Source: Actinokineospora baliensis
GTDB lineage: Bacteria > Actinomycetota > Actinomycetes > Mycobacteriales > Pseudonocardiaceae
Assembly: GCF_016907695.1 (NCBI RefSeq)
Contig: NZ_JAFBCK010000001.1
Coordinates: 1,736,001-1,800,000 of the forward strand
Direction: 5' to 3'
DNA: 64,000 nt
The position numbers and the translations under genes are program-made. This document shows positions 56,249-64,000 of this stretch, piece after piece. The notes under the pieces are model-generated. The model was not told where the DNA came from, ran no database searches, and saw only the letters and a list, made by a program, of their open reading frames with translations. Every line of letters begins with the position of its first letter. Within the stretch, counting starts at the first letter, position 1.

Positions 56249-57139
56249 ATGAGCAGGCCTGCTCGGTTGTCGGTCGGCGTCGTGTCCGCCGGTCGGGTCG
56301 GTGCCGTGCTCGGGGCCGCCCTCGCCCGCGCCGGGCACACCGTGACCGCTGCCTCCGCCGTGTCCCGGGAGTCCCTGCGCCGCGCCGAGCAGTTGCTGCC
56401 CGACGCCGCTGTCCTCCCGCCGGACCAGGTCGCCGCTACGGCCGATCTCGTGCTCCTGGCCATCCCCGACGACGCCCTGCCCGGCATGGTCCGCGGCCTC
56501 GCCGCCGCAGGCGCGCTGCGCCCGGGCCAGATCGTGGTGCACACCTGCGGCGCGCACGGCGTCGAGGTCCTAGAGCCCGCCGTCGAGCACGGTGCCCTCG
56601 GTCTCGCGCTGCACCCGGTGATGACCTTCACCGGCCGCGAGGAGGACCTGCAGCGCATCGCCGCGTGCAGCTTCGGGATCACCGCCGCCGACGGCGACGA
56701 CGTGGCCTGGAACGTGGCCGAGGCGCTGGTCGTGGAGATGGGTGCGGAGCCCGTCCGGGTCCCCGCCGCCGCTCGGCCGCTCTACCACACCGCCCTCGCG
56801 CACGGCGCGAATCACCTGGTCACCCTGGTCGGCGAGTGCGTGGACCTGCTGCGCGACGCCGGGGTCGCCACCCCCGAGCGCCTGCTGGGCCCGCTGCTGT
56901 CGGCCGCGCTGGACAACGCGCTGCGCCACGGCGACCGCGCCCTCACCGGCCCGGTCGCCCGGGGTGACGCGGGCACCGTCGCCAGGCACGTCGAGGTCCT
57001 CGCCGAGCGGGCGCCGCACATGCTGCCCGCTTACCGCGCCCTGGCCTCGCGCACCGTCGCCCGCGCGACCGACGCGGGACTGCTGCGCCCGGACCTGGCG
57101 CCCGACGTCACCGCCGCGATCGAGGAAGAGACCCCATGA
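56249..57139 (+). CDS. DUF2520 Rossmann-fold protein beside panC
   Basis: A 296-residue NAD(P)-binding-like protein. The first ~150 residues resemble an F420-reductase/pyrroline-reductase Rossmann domain ([23 protein letters not shown]), followed by a helical DUF2520 domain ([24 protein letters not shown]). Always next to panC in mycobacteria (Rv3603c). ATG 56249 gives a compact N-terminus; an in-frame ATG at 56177 is less likely. Overlaps panC by ATGA. Confidence 0.82.
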   Translation: MSRPARLSVGVVSAGRVGAVLGAALARAGHTVTAASAVSRESLRRAEQLLPDAAVLPPDQVAATADLVLLAIPDDALPGMVRGLAAAGALRPGQIVVHTCGAHGVEVLEPAVEHGALGLALHPVMTFTGREEDLQRIAACSFGITAADGDDVAWNVAEALVVEMGAEPVRVPAAARPLYHTALAHGANHLVTLVGECVDLLRDAGVATPERLLGPLLSAALDNALRHGDRALTGPVARGDAGTVARHVEVLAERAPHMLPAYRALASRTVARATDAGLLRPDLAPDVTAAIEEETP

Positions 57140-58023
57140 GGCCCAGCTTCACCCCAGGCAAGCTGCACGTGCACTCCTCCCCGGTGGAGCTGGGCAAGAC
57201 CACCAGGGCCCTGCGCGCGACCGGCCGCAAGATCGCGTTCGTGCCCACCATGGGCGCGCTGCACGAGGGCCACCGGGAGCTGATGAGCCGCGCCCGCCGG
57301 ATCCCGAACACCGTCCTGGTGGTGTCGATCTTCGTGAACCCGCTGCAGTTCGGCGCGGGCGAGGACTTCGAGCGCTACCCGCGGCCGCTGGCCGAGGACC
57401 TGGCGGTCTGCGAGGCCGAGCGCGCCGAGCTGGTGTTCACCCCCGACCGCGAGGCGCTGTACCCGGAGGGCGCGCAGGTCACCGTCCACCCAGGACCGCT
57501 GGGCGACGAGCTGGAGGGCTCGGTCCGACCGGGGCACTTCGCGGGTGTGCTGACCGTGGTGGCGAAGCTGTTCAACATCGTGCGCCCCGACTACGCGCTC
57601 TTCGGCGAGAAAGACTTCCAGCAGCTCGTGCTGATCAAGAAGATGGTCCGCGACCTGGACATGGACCCGCACGTCGTCGGCATCCCCACGGTCCGCGAGC
57701 GCGACGGCCTGGCCAAGTCCTCCCGCAACGCCTACCTCGACGCCGACCAGCGCACCGCGGCCACCGCGCTGTCGGCCGCGCTCACCGCGGGCGCCTACGC
57801 GGGAGCCCAGGGCGCTCAGGCCGTGCTCGCCGCTGCCGATGCGGTCTTGGCGGGTACCCCGGAACTCAAGGTCGACTACCTCGCGCTGCGCGGACCCGAT
57901 CTCGGGCCCGCCCCGGAGCGCGGGGAGGCCAGGCTGCTGGTGGCCGCCCGGCTCGGCGGCACCCGGCTCATCGACAACGTCGGCCTGCTGCTGGGCGGCG
58001 CCGATCTCGGAACGCACGGATAG
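57136..58023 (+). CDS. panC: pantothenate synthetase
   Basis: A 295-residue ligase that joins pantoate and beta-alanine using [19 protein letters not shown] holds the HIGH-like motif. The [15 protein letters not shown] and [12 protein letters not shown] segments are typical. Substrate beta-alanine comes from PanD encoded next. Confidence 0.96.
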   Translation: MRPSFTPGKLHVHSSPVELGKTTRALRATGRKIAFVPTMGALHEGHRELMSRARRIPNTVLVVSIFVNPLQFGAGEDFERYPRPLAEDLAVCEAERAELVFTPDREALYPEGAQVTVHPGPLGDELEGSVRPGHFAGVLTVVAKLFNIVRPDYALFGEKDFQQLVLIKKMVRDLDMDPHVVGIPTVRERDGLAKSSRNAYLDADQRTAATALSAALTAGAYAGAQGAQAVLAAADAVLAGTPELKVDYLALRGPDLGPAPERGEARLLVAARLGGTRLIDNVGLLLGGADLGTHG

Positions 58024-58035
58024 GAGAGGTCCGCG

Positions 58036-58506
58036 ATGTTGCGCACGATGCTCAAGTCCAAGATCCACCGGGCCACCGTCACCCAGGCCGACCTGCACTA
58101 CGTCGGCTCGGTGACCATCGACCCGGTCCTGCTGGAGGCCGCCGACCTGCTGCCGGGGGAGAAGGTCGCCATCGTCGACGTCACCAACGGCGCCCGCCTG
58201 GAGACCTACGTCATCGAGGGCGAGCGCGACAGCGGCGTGATCGGCATCAACGGCGCCGCCGCGCACCTGGTGCACCCCGGTGACCTGGTCATCCTCATCG
58301 CCTACGGCGTGATGGACACCGCGGAGGCGGCCACCTACGAACCCAAGGTCGTCTTCGTCGACGCCGACAACCGCATCGCCCACCTCGGTGCCGACGCCGC
58401 CCACGCCCCGGCCGGTTCCGGCCTGCTCAGCGGCGCCGCCACCGAACCGCCCGCCGAGACCGCCGACGCCGCCCGACTCGACGCCCTCCTCGCCCCGGAG
58501 AGCTGA
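58036..58506 (+). CDS. panD: aspartate 1-decarboxylase
   Basis: A 156-residue precursor. The self-cleavage site Gly24-Ser25 is in [10 protein letters not shown] and yields the pyruvoyl cofactor. The N-terminal [15 protein letters not shown] and the [12 protein letters not shown] segment are conserved. The last ~35 residues are an Ala/Pro-rich tail not found in E. coli PanD. GGAGAGG precedes the ATG. Confidence 0.96.
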   Translation: MLRTMLKSKIHRATVTQADLHYVGSVTIDPVLLEAADLLPGEKVAIVDVTNGARLETYVIEGERDSGVIGINGAAAHLVHPGDLVILIAYGVMDTAEAATYEPKVVFVDADNRIAHLGADAAHAPAGSGLLSGAATEPPAETADAARLDALLAPES

Positions 58507-58510
58507 CCCG

Positions 58511-59287
58511 GTGCTGCTCACCGTCGACGTCGGCAACACCAACATCGCCCTCGGCATCCACGACGCCGACCGGCTCGTCGGCGACTGGCGGATGCGCACC
58601 GACGCCAGGATCACCGCCGATGAGCTGGCCATGACGATGCGCGGCCTCCTCGGCACCCACGCCGACGCCGTCACCGGGGTCTCCGCCCTGTCCACGGTCC
58701 CCGCTGTCCTGCGCGAGCTACGCGCGATGCTCACCCGCTACTACCGCACCGCCCACCGAGTCATCGTCGAACCCGGCGTCCGCACCGGCGTCCCCCTCCT
58801 GGTCGACAACCCGAAGGAGGTGGGCGCCGACCGGATCATCAACACCCTCGCCGCCCACCACCTCTACAACACCGCCTGCGTGGTGGTCGACTTCGGCACC
58901 TCCACCAACATCGACGTCATCTCCGCCAAAGGCGAGTTCCTCGGCGGCGTCTTCATGCCGGGAATAGAGATCTCCGTCGACGCCCTGGCCGCCCGGGCGG
59001 CCGCGCTGCGCAAGGTGGAAATGGTCCGCCCCCGATCCGTCATCGGGAAAAATACGGTGGAATGCCTCCAGTCCGGCATCATGTTCGGCTTCGCAGGCCA
59101 GGTCGACGGCCTGGTCCGCCGAATAACCGCCGAACTCTCCCGAACCGGCCACCAAGGCCCCACCACCGTAATAGCCACCGGCGGCCTAGCCCCCCTAGTG
59201 GTCGACGAGGCCGAGACCATCGAGCACCACCACCCCGAACTAACCCTCCTGGGCCTCCGCCTCGTCTACGACCGCAACCGCCGCTAA
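58511..59287 (+). CDS. coaX: type III pantothenate kinase
   Basis: A 258-residue ASKHA-fold kinase. LLTVDVGNTNIALGI is the phosphate-binding region, with GVPLLVDNPKEVGADRI and VVDFGTSTNIDV downstream. It makes 4'-phosphopantothenate. The coding sequence ends just before repeat element B, copy 2. Confidence 0.95.
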   Translation: MLLTVDVGNTNIALGIHDADRLVGDWRMRTDARITADELAMTMRGLLGTHADAVTGVSALSTVPAVLRELRAMLTRYYRTAHRVIVEPGVRTGVPLLVDNPKEVGADRIINTLAAHHLYNTACVVVDFGTSTNIDVISAKGEFLGGVFMPGIEISVDALAARAAALRKVEMVRPRSVIGKNTVECLQSGIMFGFAGQVDGLVRRITAELSRTGHQGPTTVIATGGLAPLVVDEAETIEHHHPELTLLGLRLVYDRNRR

Positions 59288-59331
59288 CCACAGTCCACTC
59301 AGGCCAGCCCCGGCTCCGCCAGCATCACCAG

Positions 59332-59615
59332 CCACTGGACACTCGGAACAGCCGGTGCCAAACCAACCCACCGAGCCAGCCCACTCAAAGCAACCACTGG
59401 ACACTCGGAAGCCGCCCACCCAATGCTCGATGGGGCGGACTTGGTTTGTGTGGGGGAGCGGTGCCCGTAGCCTTGCTTCGCTGCAGGGCCATGCTTTTCG
59501 GCCCCGGCTTTTGCGGTCCTGCCACGGGTAGCGCAGGGGCCCCGCGCAAAACAAGTTCGCCCCATCGAGCACCCCCAACCCACCACGGATCGCGTCGCAA
59601 TGCCGCAGGCGAGCC
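59332..59615 (-). repeat. element B, copy 2: ~284-bp palindromic repeat
   Basis: The reverse complement of 6591-6876, still aligned over its full length. It has the same inverted repeat (arms about 59425-59450 and 59545-59570) and the same paired TTCCGAGTGTCCAGTGG repeats on the minus strand (59332-59348 and 59394-59410). It also lies between convergent genes (coaX and a methyltransferase). Confidence 0.75.
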
Positions 59616-59694
59616 GACCGGCCCCGTCAAGCACTCCGCTCCACGGCGGGTCCGGGGCGCGAGCCGACCGGCCCCATCAAGCACTCCGCTCCAC
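59609..59694 (+). repeat. 50-bp-period direct repeat beside element B
   Basis: A 36-bp unit starting GCGAGCCGACCGGCCCC occurs at 59609-59644 and 59659-59694 with one mismatch (GTC to ATC). A third partial GCAATGCCG..GCGAGCCG piece follows at about 59712-59730. The rest of the gap to 59768 is non-coding. Confidence 0.6.
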
Positions 59695-59768
59695 CACGTG
59701 TCCGGGTCGCAATGCCGAAGGCGAGCCGCCCCCTGAAGCCGCTGGTGCCAACCCAAGGCGAGGCGGCT

Positions 59769-60494
59769 CTAAATCCGCACCGCCCGCACCGCCGTAGTCA
59801 ACATCGGCCGCTCAAACTCCCCCTGCGAAGTCTCCGGCCTCGACCACAAATACGTCCGCAACTTGTCGAACGTGGCCACCCGCTCCGCCTCCTCCACCAC
59901 CAGCATCCGTGACAACGTCCCCAAACTCGCCAGCATCGACTCCACCGTCCGCCGCTGCGAGTGCCGCCACGTCCGCCGCTCCGCCTCCGCCAACCGCTCG
60001 TGACGCGGCGTGTGCTCCTCGTGCTGCGCGTTCCCGACCAGCTCCGCGAGCCCCGCCACCCACGGCACGCTGAGGTCGTCGTAGTTCCACAGCGCCCCGA
60101 ACACCCCGCCCGGCCGCAGCACGCGCGTGATCTCCGCCAGCGCCTCGGGCGTGTCGAACCAGTGGAACGCCTGGCCGGTGACGACCGCGTCGAAGGAGGC
60201 GTCCGGGAACGGGATCTGCTCGGCGGTGCCCTTGAGCGCGGGCACGTCCGGCAGCAGCCGGGTCAGTTCGGCGCGCATCTGGTCGTCCGGCTCGACGGCG
60301 GTGACCTCCAGGGCGAACTCGAGCAGCGTCTCGGTGAGCTTGCCGGTGCCCGCCGCCAGGTCCAGGACGCGGGTGTGGTCGCCGACGACCCACTCGACGG
60401 CCTCGTCGGCGTAGCGCGGCCGGTGCTTGGCGTAGGCGGTGGCGTTGCTGCCGAACGACGCGGCGCGCTTGGCGAACATGTCGGGATCGTGCAT
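59769..60494 (-). CDS. class I SAM-dependent methyltransferase
   Basis: A 241-residue Methyltransf_11-type enzyme. The SAM site is [17 protein letters not shown] (residues ~43-59), with [10 protein letters not shown] and [16 protein letters not shown] following. Substrate unknown. ATG 60494 lacks a clear ribosome-binding site; ATG 60479 is possible. Divergent from lysS. Confidence 0.85.
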   Translation of the reverse strand: MHDPDMFAKRAASFGSNATAYAKHRPRYADEAVEWVVGDHTRVLDLAAGTGKLTETLLEFALEVTAVEPDDQMRAELTRLLPDVPALKGTAEQIPFPDASFDAVVTGQAFHWFDTPEALAEITRVLRPGGVFGALWNYDDLSVPWVAGLAELVGNAQHEEHTPRHERLAEAERRTWRHSQRRTVESMLASLGTLSRMLVVEEAERVATFDKLRTYLWSRPETSQGEFERPMLTTAVRAVRI

Positions 60495-60503
60495 GCGGCA
60501 ACC

Positions 60504-60526
60504 GTATCCACAGCGGGTGTGGATAC
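60504..60526. promoter_or_regulatory. inverted DnaA-box-like operator between methyltransferase and lysS
   Basis: A perfect inverted repeat GTATCCACA-GCGGG-TGTGGATAC. Each arm is one base off the DnaA box TTATCCACA. It overlaps the likely -10 region of the methyltransferase gene and lies just upstream of the lysS promoter. Confidence 0.5.
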
Positions 60527-60530
60527 CCGT

Positions 60531-60567
60531 TTGGGTCGACGGCGGCGGTCTCCGTACCCTTTCCCGC
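60531..60567 (+). promoter_or_regulatory. leaderless lysS promoter
   Basis: TTGGGT (60531-60536) and TACCCT (60555-60560) are 18 bp apart. Seven nt then lead to the GTG at 60568, so lysS mRNA likely starts at its first codon. Confidence 0.55.
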
Positions 60568-62076
60568 GTGACCGAAGAGCAGCCCGTAGACCCCGCGACC
60601 GGCGAAGACCTGCCCGAGCAGATGCGCATCCGCCGCGAGAAGCGCGCGCGGTTGCTGGCCGAGGGCGTCGACCCGTACCCGGTGGAGCTGCCCCGCACGC
60701 ACAGCCTCGCCGAGGTCCGCGCCGCGTACCCGGACCTGGCCGCGGACACCGCGACCGGGGACAAGGTGGCCGTCACCGGTCGGGTGATGTTCATCCGCAA
60801 CACCGGCAAGCTGTGCTTCGCGACGCTGCGCGAGGGCGACGGCACCGAGCTGCAGGCCATGCTCAGCCTCAACAACGTCGGCGAGGACCAGCTCACGGCC
60901 TGGAAGTCCGACGTCGACCTCGGTGACCACGTGTTCATCGCCGGTGAGGTCATCACCTCCCGGCGCGGCGAGCTGTCCGTGCTCGCCGACGAGTGGCGCC
61001 TGGCGGCCAAGTCGCTGCGCCCGCTGCCGGTCGCGCACAAGGACCTGGCGGAGGAGACCCGGATCCGGCAGCGCTACGTCGACCTGATCCTGCGCCCGCG
61101 CGCCCGCGACACCGTGCGCAACCGGGCCGGGGTGGTGCGGTCGCTGCGGGAGAGCTTCCACCACCGCGGCTTCATCGAGGTCGAGACCCCGATGCTGCAG
61201 ACCATGCACGGCGGTGCGACGGCCAGGCCGTTCGTGACCAGGTCCAACGCGATGGACATGGACCTGTTCCTGCGCATCGCCCCCGAGCTCTACCTCAAGC
61301 GCTGCGTGGTCGGCGGCCTGGAGAAGGTCTTCGAGATCAACCGCAACTTCCGCAACGAGGGCAGCGACTCGTCGCACTCGCCGGAGTTCGCGATGCTGGA
61401 GTACTACGAGGCCTACGCGACCTACGACAGCAACGCGGTGATGACCAGGCAGCTGGTCCAGGAGGCCGCCGACGCGGTGTTCGGCACCCAGGTGGTCACC
61501 CTGGCCGACGGCACCGAGTACGACCTGTCCGGCGAGTGGACCACGCTGACCATGTACGAGTCGCTCTCGTCGGCGCTGGGCGAGGAGATCACCCCGGACA
61601 CCCCGGCCGACCTGCTGCGCAAGCACGCCGCGGGCCGCGAGCTGGAGGTCGACCCGAAGTACGGGCACGGCAAGCTCGTCGAGGAGCTCTGGGAGCACCT
61701 GGTCGGCGACCACCTGCACGCGCCGACGTTCGTGCGGGATTTCCCGGTGGAGACCTCGCCGCTGACCCGCCAGCACCGCAGCAGGCCGGGGGTCGCCGAG
61801 AAGTGGGATCTCTACGTGCGCGGTTTCGAGCTGGCCACCGGCTACTCCGAACTGGTGGACCCGGTGGTGGAACGGGAACGGCTGGAGGATCAGTCGCGAC
61901 TGGGCGCGGCCGGTGATGACGAGGCCATGCGCCTCGATGAGGACTTTCTGCGAGCACTGGAGTACGGAATGCCACCGTCGGGTGGGGTGGGAATGGGTGT
62001 TGATCGCCTGTTGATGGCGCTCACCGGTCTCGGCATCCGGGAGACGATCCTGTTCCCCCTGGTCCGACCGGAATGA
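60568..62076 (+). CDS. lysS: lysyl-tRNA synthetase, class II
   Basis: A 502-residue enzyme. An anticodon-binding OB fold (residues ~60-165) precedes the class II core. Motif 1 reads [10 protein letters not shown], motif 2 [11 protein letters not shown], and motif 3 [18 protein letters not shown] 60568 is supported by the promoter spacing. Confidence 0.96.
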   Translation: MTEEQPVDPATGEDLPEQMRIRREKRARLLAEGVDPYPVELPRTHSLAEVRAAYPDLAADTATGDKVAVTGRVMFIRNTGKLCFATLREGDGTELQAMLSLNNVGEDQLTAWKSDVDLGDHVFIAGEVITSRRGELSVLADEWRLAAKSLRPLPVAHKDLAEETRIRQRYVDLILRPRARDTVRNRAGVVRSLRESFHHRGFIEVETPMLQTMHGGATARPFVTRSNAMDMDLFLRIAPELYLKRCVVGGLEKVFEINRNFRNEGSDSSHSPEFAMLEYYEAYATYDSNAVMTRQLVQEAADAVFGTQVVTLADGTEYDLSGEWTTLTMYESLSSALGEEITPDTPADLLRKHAAGRELEVDPKYGHGKLVEELWEHLVGDHLHAPTFVRDFPVETSPLTRQHRSRPGVAEKWDLYVRGFELATGYSELVDPVVERERLEDQSRLGAAGDDEAMRLDEDFLRALEYGMPPSGGVGMGVDRLLMALTGLGIRETILFPLVRPE

Positions 62077-62260
62077 CCCGTTCGGGTATCAGGCACTAAC
62101 GCAATCCGCTGGATTTGCGCTAGCCTGCCCCCGGCAAGTATTTCTCCCAGTAGCCGCCGCTCACCGACGAGCCAGTTCACATGGCGACGGGTGGTGCACC
62201 ACGCGTTATGCGCGGGTGCCCCCGGCGGGGAGCGGGCAGTTCCACGCCGGAGGAGGCGCG

Positions 62261-62593
62261 ATGGCGCAGAGGGTCACGGTTTCACTGGTTGACGACCTCG
62301 ATGGTTCGGAGGCCGAGGAGACCGTAGAGTTCGGGCTGGATGGCGCCGCTTACCAGATCGATCTCTCCACCGACAACGCCGAGAAGTTGCGCGACATACT
62401 CGGCGACTTCGTCGAGCGGGCGCGCCGTTCCGGTGGTCGCAAGCGTCCGCCCGGTCGTGCGCCGCGCACGGCGAGTGCCGATCGCGAGCAGAACCAGGCG
62501 ATTCGGGAGTGGGCGCGCAAGCAGGGGATGAAGGTCTCCGACCGCGGTCGGATCCCGACCGAGGTGCTGGACGCTTACAACGAGCAGGCGTAA
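62261..62593 (+). CDS. lsr2: Lsr2 nucleoid-associated protein
   Basis: A 110-residue xenogeneic silencer. The N-terminal dimerisation domain ([24 protein letters not shown]) and a C-terminal AT-hook-like motif around RGR in [19 protein letters not shown] are present. It binds A+T-rich DNA and bridges the chromosome. GGAGGAGG lies 4 nt before ATG 62261. Confidence 0.97.
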   Translation: MAQRVTVSLVDDLDGSEAEETVEFGLDGAAYQIDLSTDNAEKLRDILGDFVERARRSGGRKRPPGRAPRTASADREQNQAIREWARKQGMKVSDRGRIPTEVLDAYNEQA

Positions 62594-62606
62594 CACCCGC
62601 GCATAA

Positions 62607-62640
62607 GGGGCTGCCGCCCGATTCGGGACGGCAGCCTCTT
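62607..62640 (+). terminator. lsr2 terminator
   Basis: Stem GGCTGCCG..CGGCAGCC (62609-62616 with 62629-62636) with an inner CCCG/CGGG stem, followed by TCTT. Confidence 0.8.
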
Positions 62641-62760
62641 GCGCTATCGGTGGTCTTTTGTTAAAGCCGCATTTGCGCTCGCTGTTCTGGTGATTCCCAG
62701 TCTGGCCCGGTCCATTCCGCCTCGGAACTCCGCCGAATTCGCGGTATCACCTTTTGCCAG

Positions 62761-63591
62761 TCAGGCGGGTTCGGTTTTGCGGCCGAGGCGGGGGCAGGAG
62801 GCGCAGGTGCCCTGGCCCTCGGCCAGCAGGTAGTGGAAGCAGCAGCTCTCCCGCCGCCGCGCCCACTCGCCGGTCGGCTGCGGGCGCAGCGTGGAGCCGG
62901 AGGTGAACGGCGCGGGCCCGTCGCCGAGCACCAGGGCGGCGTCGAGCACGCCCTCGGTCTCGGTGCCGCCGTAGCGGCCCGCGAGCCACAGGGAGCTGTC
63001 CAGCACGTCGGTGGCCGCGGCCCACAGCATCCGCTTGCCCAGCCGCACCTGGGGGCCGTAGACCTCCACGAACCGGGCCGCGTGCGCGGCGAAGCGACCC
63101 CGCAGCAGCGCGGCCAGCGCGTGCTCGTCCGGCACCACTGTGGCCTCGGGCACACCGGCGGCCGGGTCGTCGGGCAGGCAGACGAACCGGGGGGACAGCA
63201 CGGCGATCGCGTCCGGGTGCGGCCGCGGCTGGGCCATCCGGAACGCCAGGTCGGCGGGCCGCAGCGACGGGATGCGGCGCTCGTGGTGGAACAGCAGGCT
63301 CGCGAGGTACCCGGGGACCCACAGGTACCAGGTCATCACGTAGCCGGCTGTGGTCCGATCGGGGGAATCCGAGTACTTGTCGCGCAGCCACCCGGCCAGG
63401 CCGTCGCGCCACTGGTCGAAGGCCCCGGGGGTGCGCAGGAACTCATCGCACCCGACCCAGCGTTCGGTCCGCTCGGGCAGGCCGAAGCGGAACTCGGCGC
63501 GGGACTGCCTCGGATTGACCCGAGCGAGTGACTCCGCCAGGTGGGCGTGGTGGCCGCGGGCGGCCACAGCGGTCCGGTAGCCAGCGGTCAT
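62761..63591 (-). CDS. FhuF-like siderophore-iron reductase
   Basis: A 276-residue protein. The C-terminus carries the FhuF [2Fe-2S] ligands in RRESCCFHYLLAEGQGTC and the following ASC (C-C-x10-C-x2-C). The N-terminal ~200 residues match the FhuF/IucA-associated reductase layout. It would release iron from imported ferric siderophores. ATG 63591 is used; an upstream ATG (63621) is possible. It separates lsr2 from clpC, which are close neighbours in mycobacteria. An iron box lies upstream. Confidence 0.78.
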   Translation of the reverse strand: MTAGYRTAVAARGHHAHLAESLARVNPRQSRAEFRFGLPERTERWVGCDEFLRTPGAFDQWRDGLAGWLRDKYSDSPDRTTAGYVMTWYLWVPGYLASLLFHHERRIPSLRPADLAFRMAQPRPHPDAIAVLSPRFVCLPDDPAAGVPEATVVPDEHALAALLRGRFAAHAARFVEVYGPQVRLGKRMLWAAATDVLDSSLWLAGRYGGTETEGVLDAALVLGDGPAPFTSGSTLRPQPTGEWARRRESCCFHYLLAEGQGTCASCPRLGRKTEPA

Positions 63592-63670
63592 CGCGCACGT
63601 CCCGGGCCGGATTCCGCCCAACGGAGGCTCAGGTTGCTCCGCACGGTCCCCTCCTTCCTGGGCCTTCCGC

Positions 63671-63694
63671 TAGGTGAGGCATGCCTTACCTTAC
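63671..63694. promoter_or_regulatory. IdeR/DtxR-type iron box
   Basis: TAGGTGAGGCATGCCTTACC: arms AGGTGAGGC and GCCTTACCT around AT, close to the IdeR consensus TTAGGTTAGGCTAACCTAA. It is 80 bp upstream of the FhuF-like gene and would shut it off when iron is sufficient. Confidence 0.75.
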
Positions 63695-63757
63695 CTGGTC
63701 GGGCGCAGGCTTGGTCAGCTACTGACAAGAAGCTGCCCGGCCTGGGCGGAGACGCCT

Positions 63758-63774
63758 GTTCGCGCTGAGCGGAC
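63758..63774. promoter_or_regulatory. candidate ClgR-like site upstream of clpC
   Basis: GTTCGC-GCTGA-GCGGAC has the CGC-N5-GCG core of ClgR sites, but not all inner consensus positions match. It is about 190 bp ahead of clpC. The remaining 63592-63962 gap shows no gene. Confidence 0.3.
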
Positions 63775-63962
63775 ACGCCACGTCTTGCGGAATCTCCCCG
63801 GTTACCCGCACGTTGGGTAGGACGAAGGGATCGGCAGAGGTCGGCACCGGCCGCGAGTGGCACTGAAGGACGGGGTCGGGCCTACTACAGTGGTCTCACG
63901 GTGCTGACTCCACGTGCAGGACGTGGACAAGGGCCGCCGGCGCAGCTGTCAGGGAGTGGCGA

Positions 63963-64000
63963 ATGTTCGAGAGGTTCACCGACCGCGCGAGGCGGGTGGT
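63963..64000 (+). CDS. clpC: ATP-dependent Clp protease ATPase ClpC, first codons only
   Basis: The frame from ATG 63963 reads MFERFTDRARRVV, the conserved ClpC/MecB N-terminus. The gene runs off the window. AGGGAG lies about 8 nt upstream, and the place after lsr2 matches mycobacterial gene order. Confidence 0.9.
   Translation, partial: MFERFTDRARRV

Overview
The window is high-G+C actinobacterial chromosome. Gene order closely follows the Mycobacterium tuberculosis Rv3660c to Rv3596c stretch: ssd-tadABC-pilins, DEAH helicase, topA, holB; then tilS-hpt-ftsH-folE-folP-folB-folK, panC-panD-coaX, lysS, lsr2, clpC. Frequent GTG starts, Lsr2, an F420-type oxidoreductase and the overall gene set suggest a member of the Pseudonocardiales. 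I cannot name genus or species from sequence alone. No rRNA, CRISPR, transposase, phage module or secondary-metabolite cluster is seen.

Layout. 1-5.1 kb: a Tad/Flp pilus operon of actinobacterial type (Ssd, TadA, TadB, TadC, a DUF4244 pilin and two TadE-like proteins); its tadB-tadC junction has been expanded by decayed repeats. 5.4-9.3 kb: a primase/polymerase-like protein, a probable frameshifted gene remnant, a repeat element and the MrfA-like DEAH helicase. 9.5-22.2 kb: proton-pumping pyrophosphatase, two paralogous lipoproteins, topA, an MFS protein fused to a degenerate thymidylate kinase, holB, a surface protein and tRNA-Thr(CGT). 22.2-28.8 kb: a flavoprotein, a nuclease-like lipoprotein and a phosphonate uptake and degradation locus (phnDCE-type transporter, FAD oxidoreductase, GntR regulator, phosphonatase-like hydrolase). 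28.9-41.8 kb: membrane Ser/Thr kinase operon, Thr-rich surface protein, F420-type oxidoreductase, gamma carbonic anhydrase, LysR, glyA behind a ZTP riboswitch, a MarR/efflux pair, a Tat-exported dioxygenase-like lipoprotein and ppa. 41.9-64 kb: dacB, a zinc-protease-like protein, tilS, hpt, ftsH, the folate operon, PrsW-like protease, pantothenate/CoA genes, a methyltransferase, lysS, lsr2, an FhuF-like iron protein with an IdeR-type box, and the first codons of clpC.

Most notable: folE carries a 163-residue mini-intein placed directly before a zinc-ligand cysteine. Two families of short, non-autonomous palindromic repeats (166 bp and about 285 bp) each occur twice, in opposite orientation, at gene 3' ends. 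Other points are decay of the tadB/tadC junction, loss of the P-loop in the fused thymidylate kinase domain, and an aminophosphonate locus that appears to use an FAD oxidase in place of a PhnW transaminase.

How the genes work together: ftsH-folE-folP-folB-folK is a tight, mostly overlapping folate operon. The DUF2520 gene, panC, panD and coaX supply pantothenate and its phosphorylation. The two divergent phosphonate transcripts appear designed to import and break down an aminophosphonate under GntR control.
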